Source of the DNA: Ferruginibacter sp.
GTDB lineage: Bacteria > Bacteroidota > Bacteroidia > Chitinophagales > Chitinophagaceae
DNA length: 64,000 nt
Assembly: GCA_013141435.1 (NCBI GenBank)
Contig: JABFQZ010000002.1
Coordinates: 1-64,000, forward strand
Direction of reading: 5' to 3'
Shown here: piece by piece, positions 8,577 to 17,821 of the stretch
Layout of the letters: the number at the start of each line of letters is the position of its first letter
Position numbering within the stretch: the first letter of the stretch is position 1
Translations under genes and position numbers: made by a program
The notes under the pieces: model-generated
The model's database searches: none
The model's input: the letters and a program-made list of their open reading frames with translations, nothing else
Told to the model about the DNA's origin: nothing

Positions 8577-9836
8577 ATGAATGTATTATTACAACAAGTA
8601 ACCATTATCTGTTCTACATCGGCTTTTAATAAGCAAGTAAAAGATATTCTTATTTTAAATGGTACAATAAAACAAATAGCCAATAATATTGCTGCCGAAA
8701 ACTATGTAGTTGTAAAAGGCAATAATTTACATGTAAGTATTGGCTGGATGGATATTTTTTCCAATTTTGCCGAGCCAGGTTACGAATACAGAGAAGATTT
8801 TGAAACTGGTGCAAATGCTGCAATGGCAGGAGGTTTTACCGATGTAATGCTAATACCCAATACAAAACCAATTGTAGATAGTAAAGCGAAAGTGGAATTT
8901 GTAAAACAACGTTTTGTTAAAACCGCTTTAAACATTTACCCTATTGGAGCCATTACTACCGATACCAATGGAAATACGCTTACAGAAATGTATGATATGT
9001 ATAATAGTGGTGCAATAGCTTTTAGTGATGGCATTAAATCTATACAACAAAGTGGTATATTGCTCAAAGCACTGCAATACACAAATGCAAAAAATGCAGT
9101 AATTATACAAATACCCAACGATATTAGTATAAGCGAAGGAGGATTAATGAACGAAGGAATAGAAAGTACTAAGCTTGGTTTGCCTGGCTCACCAGCTATT
9201 GCCGAAGAAATAATGATAGCAAGAGATATAGAATTATTAAGTTACTCCAACTCCACACTGCATATAACTGGCGTATCTACAAATAAAGGATTAACACTGA
9301 TTAAAGCTGCTAAGCAAAACGGATTAAAAATTACATGCTCTGTTACACCTTATCATTTATTTTTTAGCGATAAGGATTTAATAAATTACGATACTAATTT
9401 AAAAGTAACTCCCTCGCTACGAACCATTGAAGATGTGAATGCGCTTCAAGCTGGGTTAATAAATGGAGATATTGACTGTATTGCCAGCCACCATGCACCT
9501 TATAGCTGGGACGAAAAAGTATGCGAATTTGAATATGCCAAAAATGGCATGATAACTTTGCAAACCATGTATGGTACTATAAATGATATATTGAATGATA
9601 CCGAAGCACTAGTGAAATTATTTACCGAAAATAATAGAAATATATTTGGCATACCAACTCCATTAATAGAAGAAGGTGCTAATGCATGTATAACTATTTT
9701 TGAACCAGATACTGAATATATTTTTGAAGAATGTATGATTGTATCAAAATCGAAAAACAGTGCATTTGTAGGCCAAAAAATGAAAGGGAAAATTGTAGGT
9801 ATTGTAAATAAAGGCATGATGGTTTTAAATAAGTAG
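8577..9836 (+). CDS. Dihydroorotase-like protein, metal ligands lost
   Basis: This belongs to the type I dihydroorotase (PyrC) family by its overall pattern: EPGYEYREDFETG, AAMAGGFTDVMLIPNT, GGLMNEG, LGLPGSPAIAEE and HAPYSWDEK. However, the catalytic metal site is missing. The usual DxHxH reads DIFSN (residues 59-63), the HCED position reads IQIPND, the second His of HxAH is Gly (HITG), and the Asp of the TDHAP motif is His (SHHAP, about 305). Databases usually call such proteins dihydroorotase, but from these residues it is probably non-catalytic. Inactive PyrC homologues can serve as structural partners of aspartate transcarbamoylase. I chose the ATG at 8577 over an upstream TTG. The DUF4199 gene follows after 22 bases. 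Confidence 0.88.
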   Translation: MNVLLQQVTIICSTSAFNKQVKDILILNGTIKQIANNIAAENYVVVKGNNLHVSIGWMDIFSNFAEPGYEYREDFETGANAAMAGGFTDVMLIPNTKPIVDSKAKVEFVKQRFVKTALNIYPIGAITTDTNGNTLTEMYDMYNSGAIAFSDGIKSIQQSGILLKALQYTNAKNAVIIQIPNDISISEGGLMNEGIESTKLGLPGSPAIAEEIMIARDIELLSYSNSTLHITGVSTNKGLTLIKAAKQNGLKITCSVTPYHLFFSDKDLINYDTNLKVTPSLRTIEDVNALQAGLINGDIDCIASHHAPYSWDEKVCEFEYAKNGMITLQTMYGTINDILNDTEALVKLFTENNRNIFGIPTPLIEEGANACITIFEPDTEYIFEECMIVSKSKNSAFVGQKMKGKIVGIVNKGMMVLNK

Positions 9837-9858
9837 AAGAATATATAAATAAGAATTT

Positions 9859-10350
9859 ATGAAAAATATTTCGGCAAAATATATTGGTATTATTACAGGT
9901 ATTGTAATGGTAATAGTATCATTATTTATGTTTTACCAATTACATTTGCCAGATACTGGTACAGTAAAGTATATTTGTTATTTTATTTATACAGTAGGTA
10001 TTATTTTTTGTTTGCTTAATTTTAAAAATAAAAATTCAAATAATACTTTTGCTCAATACTTTGCCGAAGGGTTTAAAACATTTGTAGTAGTAAGTTTAAT
10101 AATGGCAATTTTTACATTTGTTTTTTATAAAATAAATCCTCAAATTTTTGAAAAAATATTGCTAGAAATTAATAAATTTAATGCTACTGATGTAAACAAA
10201 ACCCAGGCAGAAGTATTGGAAAATGGAAATAAATTAAGAGATATTTTTGTACCAATGACTGTGGCTACAAATACAATAATGTACATGGTATTGGGAGCAA
10301 TAATAACTGTAATTGGTGGTGGATTTTTATCAAAAAAGAAATATAAATAA
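9859..10350 (+). CDS. DUF4199 family membrane protein
   Basis: A 163-residue integral membrane protein with four predicted helices: around 8-27, 33-52, 67-90 and 133-155, with a soluble loop before the last one. The size, layout and place beside a family 2 glycosyltransferase gene match DUF4199 proteins of Bacteroidota, whose function is not known. It probably shares a transcript with the dihydroorotase homologue and the glycosyltransferases. Confidence 0.75.
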   Translation: MKNISAKYIGIITGIVMVIVSLFMFYQLHLPDTGTVKYICYFIYTVGIIFCLLNFKNKNSNNTFAQYFAEGFKTFVVVSLIMAIFTFVFYKINPQIFEKILLEINKFNATDVNKTQAEVLENGNKLRDIFVPMTVATNTIMYMVLGAIITVIGGGFLSKKKYK

Positions 10351-10471
10351 ATATTTTGAGCATAATTTAATGATTGTAGAATGTAGCTATGATCCTAAAA
10401 GTAGGCTACTATTTCTTTTACAAAAAAATGTTCAATACAGTTTCTTTGCTGGTTCAATAAAAAAATAAAAT

Positions 10472-11413
10472 ATGGATTTATCGATTGTAATACCACTATT
10501 TAACGAAGACGAATCTTTGCCACAATTAATGGAGTGGATAGAAAGCGTAATGCTTACAAATAAATTTAGCTACGAAGTAATAATGGTAGATGATGGTAGT
10601 ACCGACAATTCGTGGAATGTTATTGAAAATTTACGGACAAAAAATGAAGCTGTAAAGGGCATTAAATTTCAGCGAAATTATGGCAAAAGTGCTGCACTTA
10701 ACGAAGCATTTAAAGTAGCCGTAGGTGATGTGGTAATTACTATGGATGCAGATATGCAGGATTCGCCAGATGAAATACCAGAACTAAGAAAAATGATATT
10801 GGAAGAAAATTTTGATATTGTAAGTGGTTGGAAAAAGAAAAGATTTGACAATAAGCTTACAAAAAATATTCCATCGAAATTATTTAATGCTGCTGCACGA
10901 AAAAGTAGTGGCATACAATTGAATGATTTTAATTGTGGCCTAAAAGCATACAAAAATAAAGTAATAAAAAGCATAGAGGTATATGGCGAAATGCATAGAT
11001 ATATACCAATACTTGCTAAGTGGGCTGGTTTCAGAAAAATTGGCGAAAAAGTAGTAGAACATAGAGCAAGAAAATATGGGGTTACAAAATTTGGGTGGGA
11101 ACGTTTTATAAATGGTTTTTTAGATTTGTTTTCGATAATGTTTGTAGGCAAATTTGGCAAAAGGCCTATGCATTTTTTCGGATTATGGGGTACATTTTCA
11201 TTCATTATTGGTTTTACTATTTTTGCCTACTTAACAATATCAAAATTCTTTTTTGATAATACAGGAATAACACAAAGACCATTATTTTTCTTTGCATTAT
11301 TTATTATGACTATTGGTGTACAATTATTTTTAGCTGGCTTTATTGGAGAATTAATATCAAGAAACTCCGCCGATAGAAATAATTATTTAATTGAGAAAAA
11401 AATGGGTTTGTAA
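10472..11413 (+). CDS. Family 2 glycosyltransferase, GtrB/DPM-like
   Basis: The protein is predicted to transfer a sugar to a membrane lipid carrier such as undecaprenyl phosphate. The N-terminal GT-A domain starts DLSIVIPLFNEDESLP and holds the nucleotide-sugar motifs VDDGSTDNSW and MDADMQDSPDEI. Two C-terminal membrane helices (about 230-255 and 270-295) follow, as in GtrB-type polyprenyl-phosphate glycosyltransferases. The next glycosyltransferase starts two bases after its stop, so the two are co-transcribed. The sugar cannot be told from sequence. Confidence 0.9.
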   Translation: MDLSIVIPLFNEDESLPQLMEWIESVMLTNKFSYEVIMVDDGSTDNSWNVIENLRTKNEAVKGIKFQRNYGKSAALNEAFKVAVGDVVITMDADMQDSPDEIPELRKMILEENFDIVSGWKKKRFDNKLTKNIPSKLFNAAARKSSGIQLNDFNCGLKAYKNKVIKSIEVYGEMHRYIPILAKWAGFRKIGEKVVEHRARKYGVTKFGWERFINGFLDLFSIMFVGKFGKRPMHFFGLWGTFSFIIGFTIFAYLTISKFFFDNTGITQRPLFFFALFIMTIGVQLFLAGFIGELISRNSADRNNYLIEKKMGL

Positions 11414-11414
11414 T

Positions 11415-12416
11415 ATGTATTTTTCTATAATTATACCAGTTTTTAACAGACCAGATGAGGTAAAAGAAATTTTGGATAGTTTGGTATTGAGTACCTACAA
11501 AAAAGAATTTGAAATTGTAATTGTAGAAGATGGTTCTACATTAGATTGCAAAAATATTACAGATAGCTTTAAAAACAAATTACAAATTGCTTACTATTTT
11601 AAAGAAAACTCTGGCCCTGGCGATTCGAGAAATTATGGTATAAAAAAAGCAATTGGAGATTACTATATTATTTTTGATTCGGATTGTATAATACCACCAC
11701 AATATGTAGAGTTTGTAGAAAAAAACCTTATAAATAATTATGTAGATTGCTTTGGTGGGCCAGATAGAGCATTTGGTACATTTACCAATATTCAAAAAGC
11801 AATAAACTTTGCTATGACTTCTTTTTTAACCACTGGTGGTATAAGAGGTGGGTCAGAAAAATTAGAAAAATTTCAGCCCCGAAGTTTTAATATGGGCATT
11901 TCAAAAAAAGCATTTTTAGCATCAAACGGATTTGGGTTTATACACCCTGGCGAAGATCCAGATTTAAGTATCAGACTCTGGAAATTGGGTTATAATACAA
12001 AATTATTTTCCGATTGCTTTGTATATCACAAGCGAAGAATAGACTGGGATAAATTTACAACTCAAGTATCAAAATTTGGTAAGGTACGTCCCATTTTAAA
12101 TTCTTGGCATCCCGAATATACAAGAATTACATTTTGGTTTCCTGCAGTTTTCATCATTGGCATGGCTTTTTCTTTTGTATTGCTTTTTTTCAAAATAAAA
12201 TTTGCAGCAATACTTTATATAGCATATTTTATAGTATTGTTTTCAATATCTAGTTGGCAAAATAAAAGTTTTACAATTGGTTATTTATCTTTAATTGCTG
12301 TATGGAAACAATTTTTGGGCTATGGCTTAGGTTTTTTAAAATCTTATTTTAAAATAAATATTTTGCGCCAAAAACCAGAACAAGCATTTCCAGAATTATT
12401 TTTTAAACCCAATTAA
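11415..12416 (+). CDS. Family 2 glycosyltransferase with membrane anchor
   Basis: This is a second GT-A glycosyltransferase. It has FSIIIPVFNRPDEVKEIL at the start, VEDGST and the metal-binding FDSDCIIPP, then a later GEDPDLSIRLWK segment typical of the family's catalytic acidic region. Two hydrophobic segments near residues 245-300 anchor it in the membrane. The start is the ATG immediately after the preceding stop; an upstream in-frame TTG inside the previous gene is unlikely. A hairpin terminator follows the stop. The substrate is unknown; a cell-surface glycan is the reasonable inference. Confidence 0.9.
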   Translation: MYFSIIIPVFNRPDEVKEILDSLVLSTYKKEFEIVIVEDGSTLDCKNITDSFKNKLQIAYYFKENSGPGDSRNYGIKKAIGDYYIIFDSDCIIPPQYVEFVEKNLINNYVDCFGGPDRAFGTFTNIQKAINFAMTSFLTTGGIRGGSEKLEKFQPRSFNMGISKKAFLASNGFGFIHPGEDPDLSIRLWKLGYNTKLFSDCFVYHKRRIDWDKFTTQVSKFGKVRPILNSWHPEYTRITFWFPAVFIIGMAFSFVLLFFKIKFAAILYIAYFIVLFSISSWQNKSFTIGYLSLIAVWKQFLGYGLGFLKSYFKINILRQKPEQAFPELFFKPN

Positions 12417-12417
12417 C

Positions 12418-12445
12418 ATAAGTTTTCGTTAAAAAACTTATTTGC
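12418..12445 (+). terminator. Hairpin terminator after the glycosyltransferase pair
   Basis: ATAAGTTTT pairs with AAAACTTAT across a six-base loop, directly after the stop codon and followed by T-rich sequence. Confidence 0.6.
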
Positions 12446-12481
12446 TAATACTACATTTATTTGATTACTTATTTTTATAAA

Positions 12482-13399
12482 ATGAAAAATTATTTTACAA
12501 TTATATGTTCACTTTTATTTACACTTCAAATTAATGCCCAGCAAATATCAAAAACCGATACTAAATTTCTTCAAAAAAAAGAAGACTCATTAAAAAATGT
12601 TGGTTTAAAAATTATACAGGGTATAAATGCTTCGGATCGTTTTTTTGCCGATAGTGCATTTACTCGAATATTGGTAAGAGCTTTAAAAACAAAAAATTCG
12701 TTTTATTATCCTTTCGATTCTATTATAAATGTGTCAAAACTTTATGCACCTGATAGTAGCTTTAGAATTTTTACTTGGCAACTTTTGATAAATGAAAATA
12801 CCATTAGGCAACATGGAGCTATTCAAATGCGTACTACCGATGGCAGTTTCAAACCTTTTGTTTTAATAGATAAATCAGACGTTACTAAAAATGCGCATGA
12901 TACTATTGGCGATAACCTAGGCTGGATGGGTGCGGTATATTATAAAATCATTGTAAAAAAGAATGATGGTCGTACATTTTATACATTATTGGGTTTTGAT
13001 GAAAATAATATAAAAAGCGATAAGAAAGTAATGGATATTTTGGAGTTTGTAAATGGTAAACCAGTTTTTGGAAATAAACTTTTTGTAATGGAAAAAAATA
13101 GTACTTATCCAAAAAATGCTGCAAGGTTTATTATGGAATTTAAAAAAGAAGCCTCAGCAAAATTATCGTACGACGAAGCAATGGACGCCATAGTTTTTGA
13201 TGAATTGGTTTCGGAAACAAATACCCCAAATAAAAAATGGACTTTAATTGCCGATGGCGAATACGAAGGTTTTAAATGGAAAGATGGAAAGTGGATACAT
13301 TCATCTGCCATATTTGGCACTAAAACACCTATAAAAATATCGGTACCAAAACCTTTAAAAGACGAAAAAGGAAACCCAATAAATCAAGAAATAAATTAG
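12482..13399 (+). CDS. Conserved hypothetical secreted protein
   Basis: I do not recognise a named domain. The protein has about 305 residues and a clear signal peptide (MKNYFTIICSLLFTLQINAQ) when started at the ATG at 12482; the upstream TTG start is not needed. The rest looks like a soluble, mixed alpha/beta periplasmic or surface protein rich in Lys and Asp, with no lipobox and no T9SS sorting tail. It converges on the peptide-binding lipoprotein gene, eight bases away. Confidence 0.7.
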   Translation: MKNYFTIICSLLFTLQINAQQISKTDTKFLQKKEDSLKNVGLKIIQGINASDRFFADSAFTRILVRALKTKNSFYYPFDSIINVSKLYAPDSSFRIFTWQLLINENTIRQHGAIQMRTTDGSFKPFVLIDKSDVTKNAHDTIGDNLGWMGAVYYKIIVKKNDGRTFYTLLGFDENNIKSDKKVMDILEFVNGKPVFGNKLFVMEKNSTYPKNAARFIMEFKKEASAKLSYDEAMDAIVFDELVSETNTPNKKWTLIADGEYEGFKWKDGKWIHSSAIFGTKTPIKISVPKPLKDEKGNPINQEIN

Positions 13400-13407
13400 C
13401 AGAAAAC

Positions 13408-15078
13408 TTAATCTTTTTTTACCCACCTAAGCTCCATCATATTTAAACTATTAGGTACAAAATGATGCACATTTTTTTGCAATAAATGCAAAGCCATATC
13501 GTACCAAAGTGGCACTATTGGTGCATTTTCTATAATTATTTTATCCATACTTTGGTATAATAAATAACGTAGGCTATCGTTTTTTTGTGCCAATGCTTGC
13601 TCATACAAATTATCATAGGCAGAATTTTTAAACCTTGTATAATTTGGTGGAGCAGGGTTTTTGCTATAAAAAACACTCAAATAATTTTCTGCATCGGGGT
13701 AATCGGCTATCCAACTACCTCTAAAAAACAATGTTTGCGATTTGCTTGTTTGCTCCAAAAGCAAACTCTTTTGTATGGCTTCTACCTTTACAGTAATACC
13801 AATTTGTTTAAGCTCATTGGCTACATAACTTGCAAGGTTTGCATATACAGGTATGGTAAGTAATTTTATTTCGGGCAAGTCTTTACCGTTTTCAAAACCA
13901 GATTCTTTAAGCAGCGCCTTTGCTTTTGTAGGATTATAATTATAACCAATAACTTTATCGGCGTTAAACGATGGTAAACCTTGTGGCACAAAACCACTCT
14001 CAGCAGCAGTACCTATAGAATTACGTAAATACAACATCATTTTTTTTCTATCTATTCCATAATTAATTGCTTGTCGTATTTTTAATAATTTTAGAGGCGA
14101 ATTTTTTAATAAATCATTTGCTGTATCTGCCAAAATTCCAAAATATTCTACATTCAAATATGGAAACTTTTGAAGTTCTATTTTATTTTTCCATGATGTT
14201 TTTAAATTGCCAGTCTTAGTTAACAATTCATCTTTAAAAGCAGCATCTACATCATTTATAAAATCTAATCTATTTTGCTGAAATGCTAAAAATTCGGTAG
14301 CCTTGCTATCCAAAAAATTTATTTTAATTCCATCTAAATAAGGAATTGAATTTCCTTGCATATCTTTTTCAAAATAATTTTCATTCTTTTTAAAAACCAT
14401 AGCTTGTCCTTCTTCCCAAGCTACAAATGCAAACGGACCAGTACCTACAGGGTGACTACGAAAATTACTGCCATATTTTTCTACTGCTTCCTTTGGTACT
14501 ATAGAGCAATACTGCATACTCAATATACCCAATATTGGTTGAAAAGGATTTTGCAGTTTTAATTGAAAAGTAGAATCGTTTAATGCCATAAAAGGAGTAA
14601 TTGAATCTACCCTATTATTAAAAATCCATGCGCCTGGGCTTGCAGTGTTTTTATCTATAATTCTGCCAAAACTATACACTACATCTTGTGCAGTCACTTT
14701 CCGCTTCTCCCCTTTTCTAAAACAATCATCTTTATGAAAATATATATTATTTTTTAAATGAAAAACAATAGTTTTGTTATCGTCCGAAAACTCCCAACTC
14801 TTTGCTAGTGAAGGTTTCAGCTGCATATTACTATCTACTTCTATTAAAGTATTATATAACTGATGTATTGCCCACATTATAGATTGGTTTTTGGCAAATG
14901 CTGGATCCAAAGACGCAATACCAGTAATTTCATTGTATCTAAAGATTTTTTTTGTGGGGTGCAAATGATTTTTACAAGATTGAAAAAACACATTAAAAAA
15001 AACACATAAAACAATTAAACCCATTATTCTTTTAAAATATTTACTACTTTTTACATTACTTATATATTTTTTGTTCAT
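13408..15078 (-). CDS. ABC transporter substrate-binding lipoprotein, family 5
   Basis: This is a solute-binding protein of the oligopeptide/dipeptide family (SBP_bac_5), 556 residues. The N-terminus is basic, then hydrophobic, and ends in a lipobox (FFQSC), so it should be a lipoprotein. The family pattern is clear: SLDPAFAKNQSIMWAIHQLYNTLIE, LAKSWEFSDDNKTIVFHLK, TAQDVVYSFGRI and HPVGTGPFAF, then the late RQAINYGIDRKKM. No permease or ATPase genes lie beside it, so it either works with a transporter encoded elsewhere or is an orphan binding protein. Confidence 0.9.
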   Translation of the reverse strand: MNKKYISNVKSSKYFKRIMGLIVLCVFFNVFFQSCKNHLHPTKKIFRYNEITGIASLDPAFAKNQSIMWAIHQLYNTLIEVDSNMQLKPSLAKSWEFSDDNKTIVFHLKNNIYFHKDDCFRKGEKRKVTAQDVVYSFGRIIDKNTASPGAWIFNNRVDSITPFMALNDSTFQLKLQNPFQPILGILSMQYCSIVPKEAVEKYGSNFRSHPVGTGPFAFVAWEEGQAMVFKKNENYFEKDMQGNSIPYLDGIKINFLDSKATEFLAFQQNRLDFINDVDAAFKDELLTKTGNLKTSWKNKIELQKFPYLNVEYFGILADTANDLLKNSPLKLLKIRQAINYGIDRKKMMLYLRNSIGTAAESGFVPQGLPSFNADKVIGYNYNPTKAKALLKESGFENGKDLPEIKLLTIPVYANLASYVANELKQIGITVKVEAIQKSLLLEQTSKSQTLFFRGSWIADYPDAENYLSVFYSKNPAPPNYTRFKNSAYDNLYEQALAQKNDSLRYLLYQSMDKIIIENAPIVPLWYDMALHLLQKNVHHFVPNSLNMMELRWVKKD

Positions 15079-15175
15079 CTTATTTCTTTTACAATTTCAT
15101 TTTGTACAACCAATAATCAAATTTAATCTTTTGCATCACAAAATCTTACTAAATTAGTTGTTTAAAATACTTACA

Positions 15176-16855
15176 ATGCATTTATTCAAAAAAAAAATAG
15201 CACTCATATTTTTTATATTATTTATATCGGGTAGTATTAAGGCTCAAATTAATACAGAAAAAAATACATTTACACATGCCGATACTCTACGTGGAAGCAA
15301 TGGTATTTTTAGGCAAAAATGGAATGTAACCCATTACGAAATAACCATACAACCAAATATAGAAACAAAAACTTTGGAAGGTATAACTACAATAAAATTT
15401 AATGATGAAGGTTCTACAATAATGCAAATAGATTTGCAACAACCAATGATTTTAGACAGTGTAAAAGACGAAAAAAACAACTATACTTTTAACAGAGAAA
15501 ACAATGTGTATTGGATAAATTACAGAGATTCAAATACTATTACAAAAATAAAACCTGCCAACAAGTTGCTTACTTTTTATTATCATGGCAAGCCAAAAGA
15601 AGCCATACGAGCACCTTGGGATGGTGGATGGATTTGGAAAAAAGACAAAAATAATAACCCATGGGTAACAGTAGCTTGCCAAAGTTTGGGCGCAAGTGTA
15701 TGGTATCCTTGCAAAGATATACAAAGCGACAAACCCGATAGCGGTGCTACTTTACATATAATAGTGCCCGATAGTTTGGTAGCAATTGGAAATGGAAAAT
15801 TAATAGAAACAAAACCTTTGAAAAATGGTAAAACTATGTTTACTTGGTTGGTAAAAAATACTATTAATAATTATTGCATTGTACCCTATATTGGCAAATA
15901 TGTACATTTTTTTGAAAAATATAATGGCCTAAAAGGAATATTGGATATGGATTATTGGGTACTTAACTATAATGTAGATAAAGCAAAAAAACAATTTTTA
16001 GATGCTCCAAAAATGATGAAAGCTTTTGAGCATTGGTTTGGTCCATATCCTTTTTACGAAGATGGTTATAAAATTATAGAAGCACCGCATTTAGGAATGG
16101 AGCACCAAAGTGCAATAGCTTATGGTAATGGTTATAAAATGGGTTATGCTGGCAACGATTTATCAGGCACTGGGCAAGGTTTAAAATGGGATTTTATTAT
16201 AATACACGAAAGTGGCCATGAATGGTTTGCCAATAGTATTTGTACCAACGATATAGCAGATATGTGGGTACACGAGGGTTTTACAAACTATAGCGAAACT
16301 TTATTTACCGAATATTATTGGGGCAAGCAAGCTGGCGAAACTTATGTGAAAGGTTTAAGAAAAAATATTGAAAACGATGTGCCAATAATTGGATCATACG
16401 GTGTAAATAAAGAAGGCAGTAGCGATATGTATTACAAAGGGGCAAACCTTATACATTTAATAAGGCAGCTTGCCAAAAATGATACAAAATTTAGAGAAAT
16501 GCTTATAGGATTAAATAAAACATTTTACCACAAAACAGTAAATACACAACAAATAGAATCCTTTATTGCATCAAAATTACACTTAGATTTAACATCGGTT
16601 TTTAACCAGTATTTACGAACAACAAAAGTACCAATATTAGAATTTAAAAAAGAAAACAATATTTTTTTTTATCGTTGGACAAACACTGTAGAAAATTTTA
16701 TTTTGCCCATAAAAACAAATTTTGCAAACAAAATAAAATGGTTAAAACCTACCAACAATTGGCAAAAAATTTTAGTTAACAAAAATTTCAATATCGAAAA
16801 TTTTAGTGTTGATAATAATTTTTATGTGCAAAGCAAAAACCTAACACAACTGTAA
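15176..16855 (+). CDS. M1 family zinc aminopeptidase, secreted
   Basis: A gluzincin aminopeptidase of ~560 residues with a signal peptide (MHLFKKKIALIFFILFISGSIKAQ) when started at 15176. The N-terminal beta domain (YEITIQPNIETKTLEGITTI) leads to the catalytic domain. There GMEHQSAIAYG stands in place of the GAMEN exopeptidase motif, and HESGHEWFAN followed by WVHEGFTNYSE supplies the HExxH-(18)-E zinc site. It lacks the long C-terminal helical domain of large M1 enzymes. The alpha/beta hydrolase gene follows eight bases later, so a shared transcript is likely. Peptide scavenging outside the cytoplasm is the likely role. Confidence 0.93.
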   Translation: MHLFKKKIALIFFILFISGSIKAQINTEKNTFTHADTLRGSNGIFRQKWNVTHYEITIQPNIETKTLEGITTIKFNDEGSTIMQIDLQQPMILDSVKDEKNNYTFNRENNVYWINYRDSNTITKIKPANKLLTFYYHGKPKEAIRAPWDGGWIWKKDKNNNPWVTVACQSLGASVWYPCKDIQSDKPDSGATLHIIVPDSLVAIGNGKLIETKPLKNGKTMFTWLVKNTINNYCIVPYIGKYVHFFEKYNGLKGILDMDYWVLNYNVDKAKKQFLDAPKMMKAFEHWFGPYPFYEDGYKIIEAPHLGMEHQSAIAYGNGYKMGYAGNDLSGTGQGLKWDFIIIHESGHEWFANSICTNDIADMWVHEGFTNYSETLFTEYYWGKQAGETYVKGLRKNIENDVPIIGSYGVNKEGSSDMYYKGANLIHLIRQLAKNDTKFREMLIGLNKTFYHKTVNTQQIESFIASKLHLDLTSVFNQYLRTTKVPILEFKKENNIFFYRWTNTVENFILPIKTNFANKIKWLKPTNNWQKILVNKNFNIENFSVDNNFYVQSKNLTQL

Positions 16856-16863
16856 AATATTTT

Positions 16864-17784
16864 ATGCAAAAAAAATCTTTTAAAATTAATTGTGCTAAAA
16901 ATTATCAAATGCCCTTGTACACATGGTTGCCAGATAATGAACCTACTGCCATTTTATTTATTATACATGGCATGGCAGAATATGCACAGCGCTACAACAA
17001 TGTAGCAACAATAATTGCAACAAACAATATTGCAGTATATGCATGCGATATAAGGGCACACGGTAATGCAGCAGCAAATAAAAACCAACTAGGCATTGTA
17101 CAAAAAAATTGGTTCTACAGCCAGATTGATGATATTTTAATAGCCATACATCATTTAAAAAAAGAGCATCCAAATAAAAAAATATTTTTATTTGGTCACA
17201 GTATGGGTTCATTTTTATGCCAACGATTTTATCAATTATATAGCAATGAAATAGATGGTTTAGTACTATCTGCTAGCAATGGAAAAATTGACCCATTAAT
17301 GAAAATAGGCATAGCCATTGCGTATGTACAAATGAAAATATTTGGTAACAACCACAAAAGCAAATTATTAAATAAATTATCTTTTGAAAAATTCAATGCA
17401 GCCTTTAAACCAAACCGCACATCGTTCGATTGGCTTAGCAGAAATGCCAATGAAGTAGATAAATACATTAACGACCCAATGTGTGGTTTTGTGTGCAGTG
17501 CCACATTTTTTTATTATTTTTTTAAAGGAATAGAAGATTGTTTAAACACAAAAAATTACATAAATATAAATAACAATGTACCAATATATTTATTTTCAGG
17601 CAGCAAAGATCCTGTAGGTTTATTTGGAAATGGATTTTTAAAATTAGTGACTAATTATAAAGCTGTATGCTCAAAAAATGTATCGTATAATTTATATGAA
17701 AATGGCAGGCACGAAATGCTAAACGAAATAAACAGAGATGAAGTTTTAGCAAATTTAATTTCTTGGATAAAAACAAACTGCTAA
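16864..17784 (+). CDS. Alpha/beta hydrolase, monoacylglycerol lipase-like (S33 type)
   Basis: A 306-residue serine hydrolase of the Hydrolase_4/monoglyceride lipase family. The oxyanion region FIIHGMAEYAQRY and the segment YACDIRAHGNAA precede the nucleophile elbow FGHSMGS. The acid lies near GSKDPVG and the catalytic His in NGRHEMLNE. There is no signal peptide, so it is cytoplasmic. It probably cleaves a lipid or ester; substrate specificity cannot be read from sequence. It sits directly behind the M1 peptidase gene. Confidence 0.9.
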   Translation: MQKKSFKINCAKNYQMPLYTWLPDNEPTAILFIIHGMAEYAQRYNNVATIIATNNIAVYACDIRAHGNAAANKNQLGIVQKNWFYSQIDDILIAIHHLKKEHPNKKIFLFGHSMGSFLCQRFYQLYSNEIDGLVLSASNGKIDPLMKIGIAIAYVQMKIFGNNHKSKLLNKLSFEKFNAAFKPNRTSFDWLSRNANEVDKYINDPMCGFVCSATFFYYFFKGIEDCLNTKNYININNNVPIYLFSGSKDPVGLFGNGFLKLVTNYKAVCSKNVSYNLYENGRHEMLNEINRDEVLANLISWIKTNC

Positions 17785-17821
17785 CTTTAAATAACAAAAA
17801 GATTAAAACAAACAAATACAA

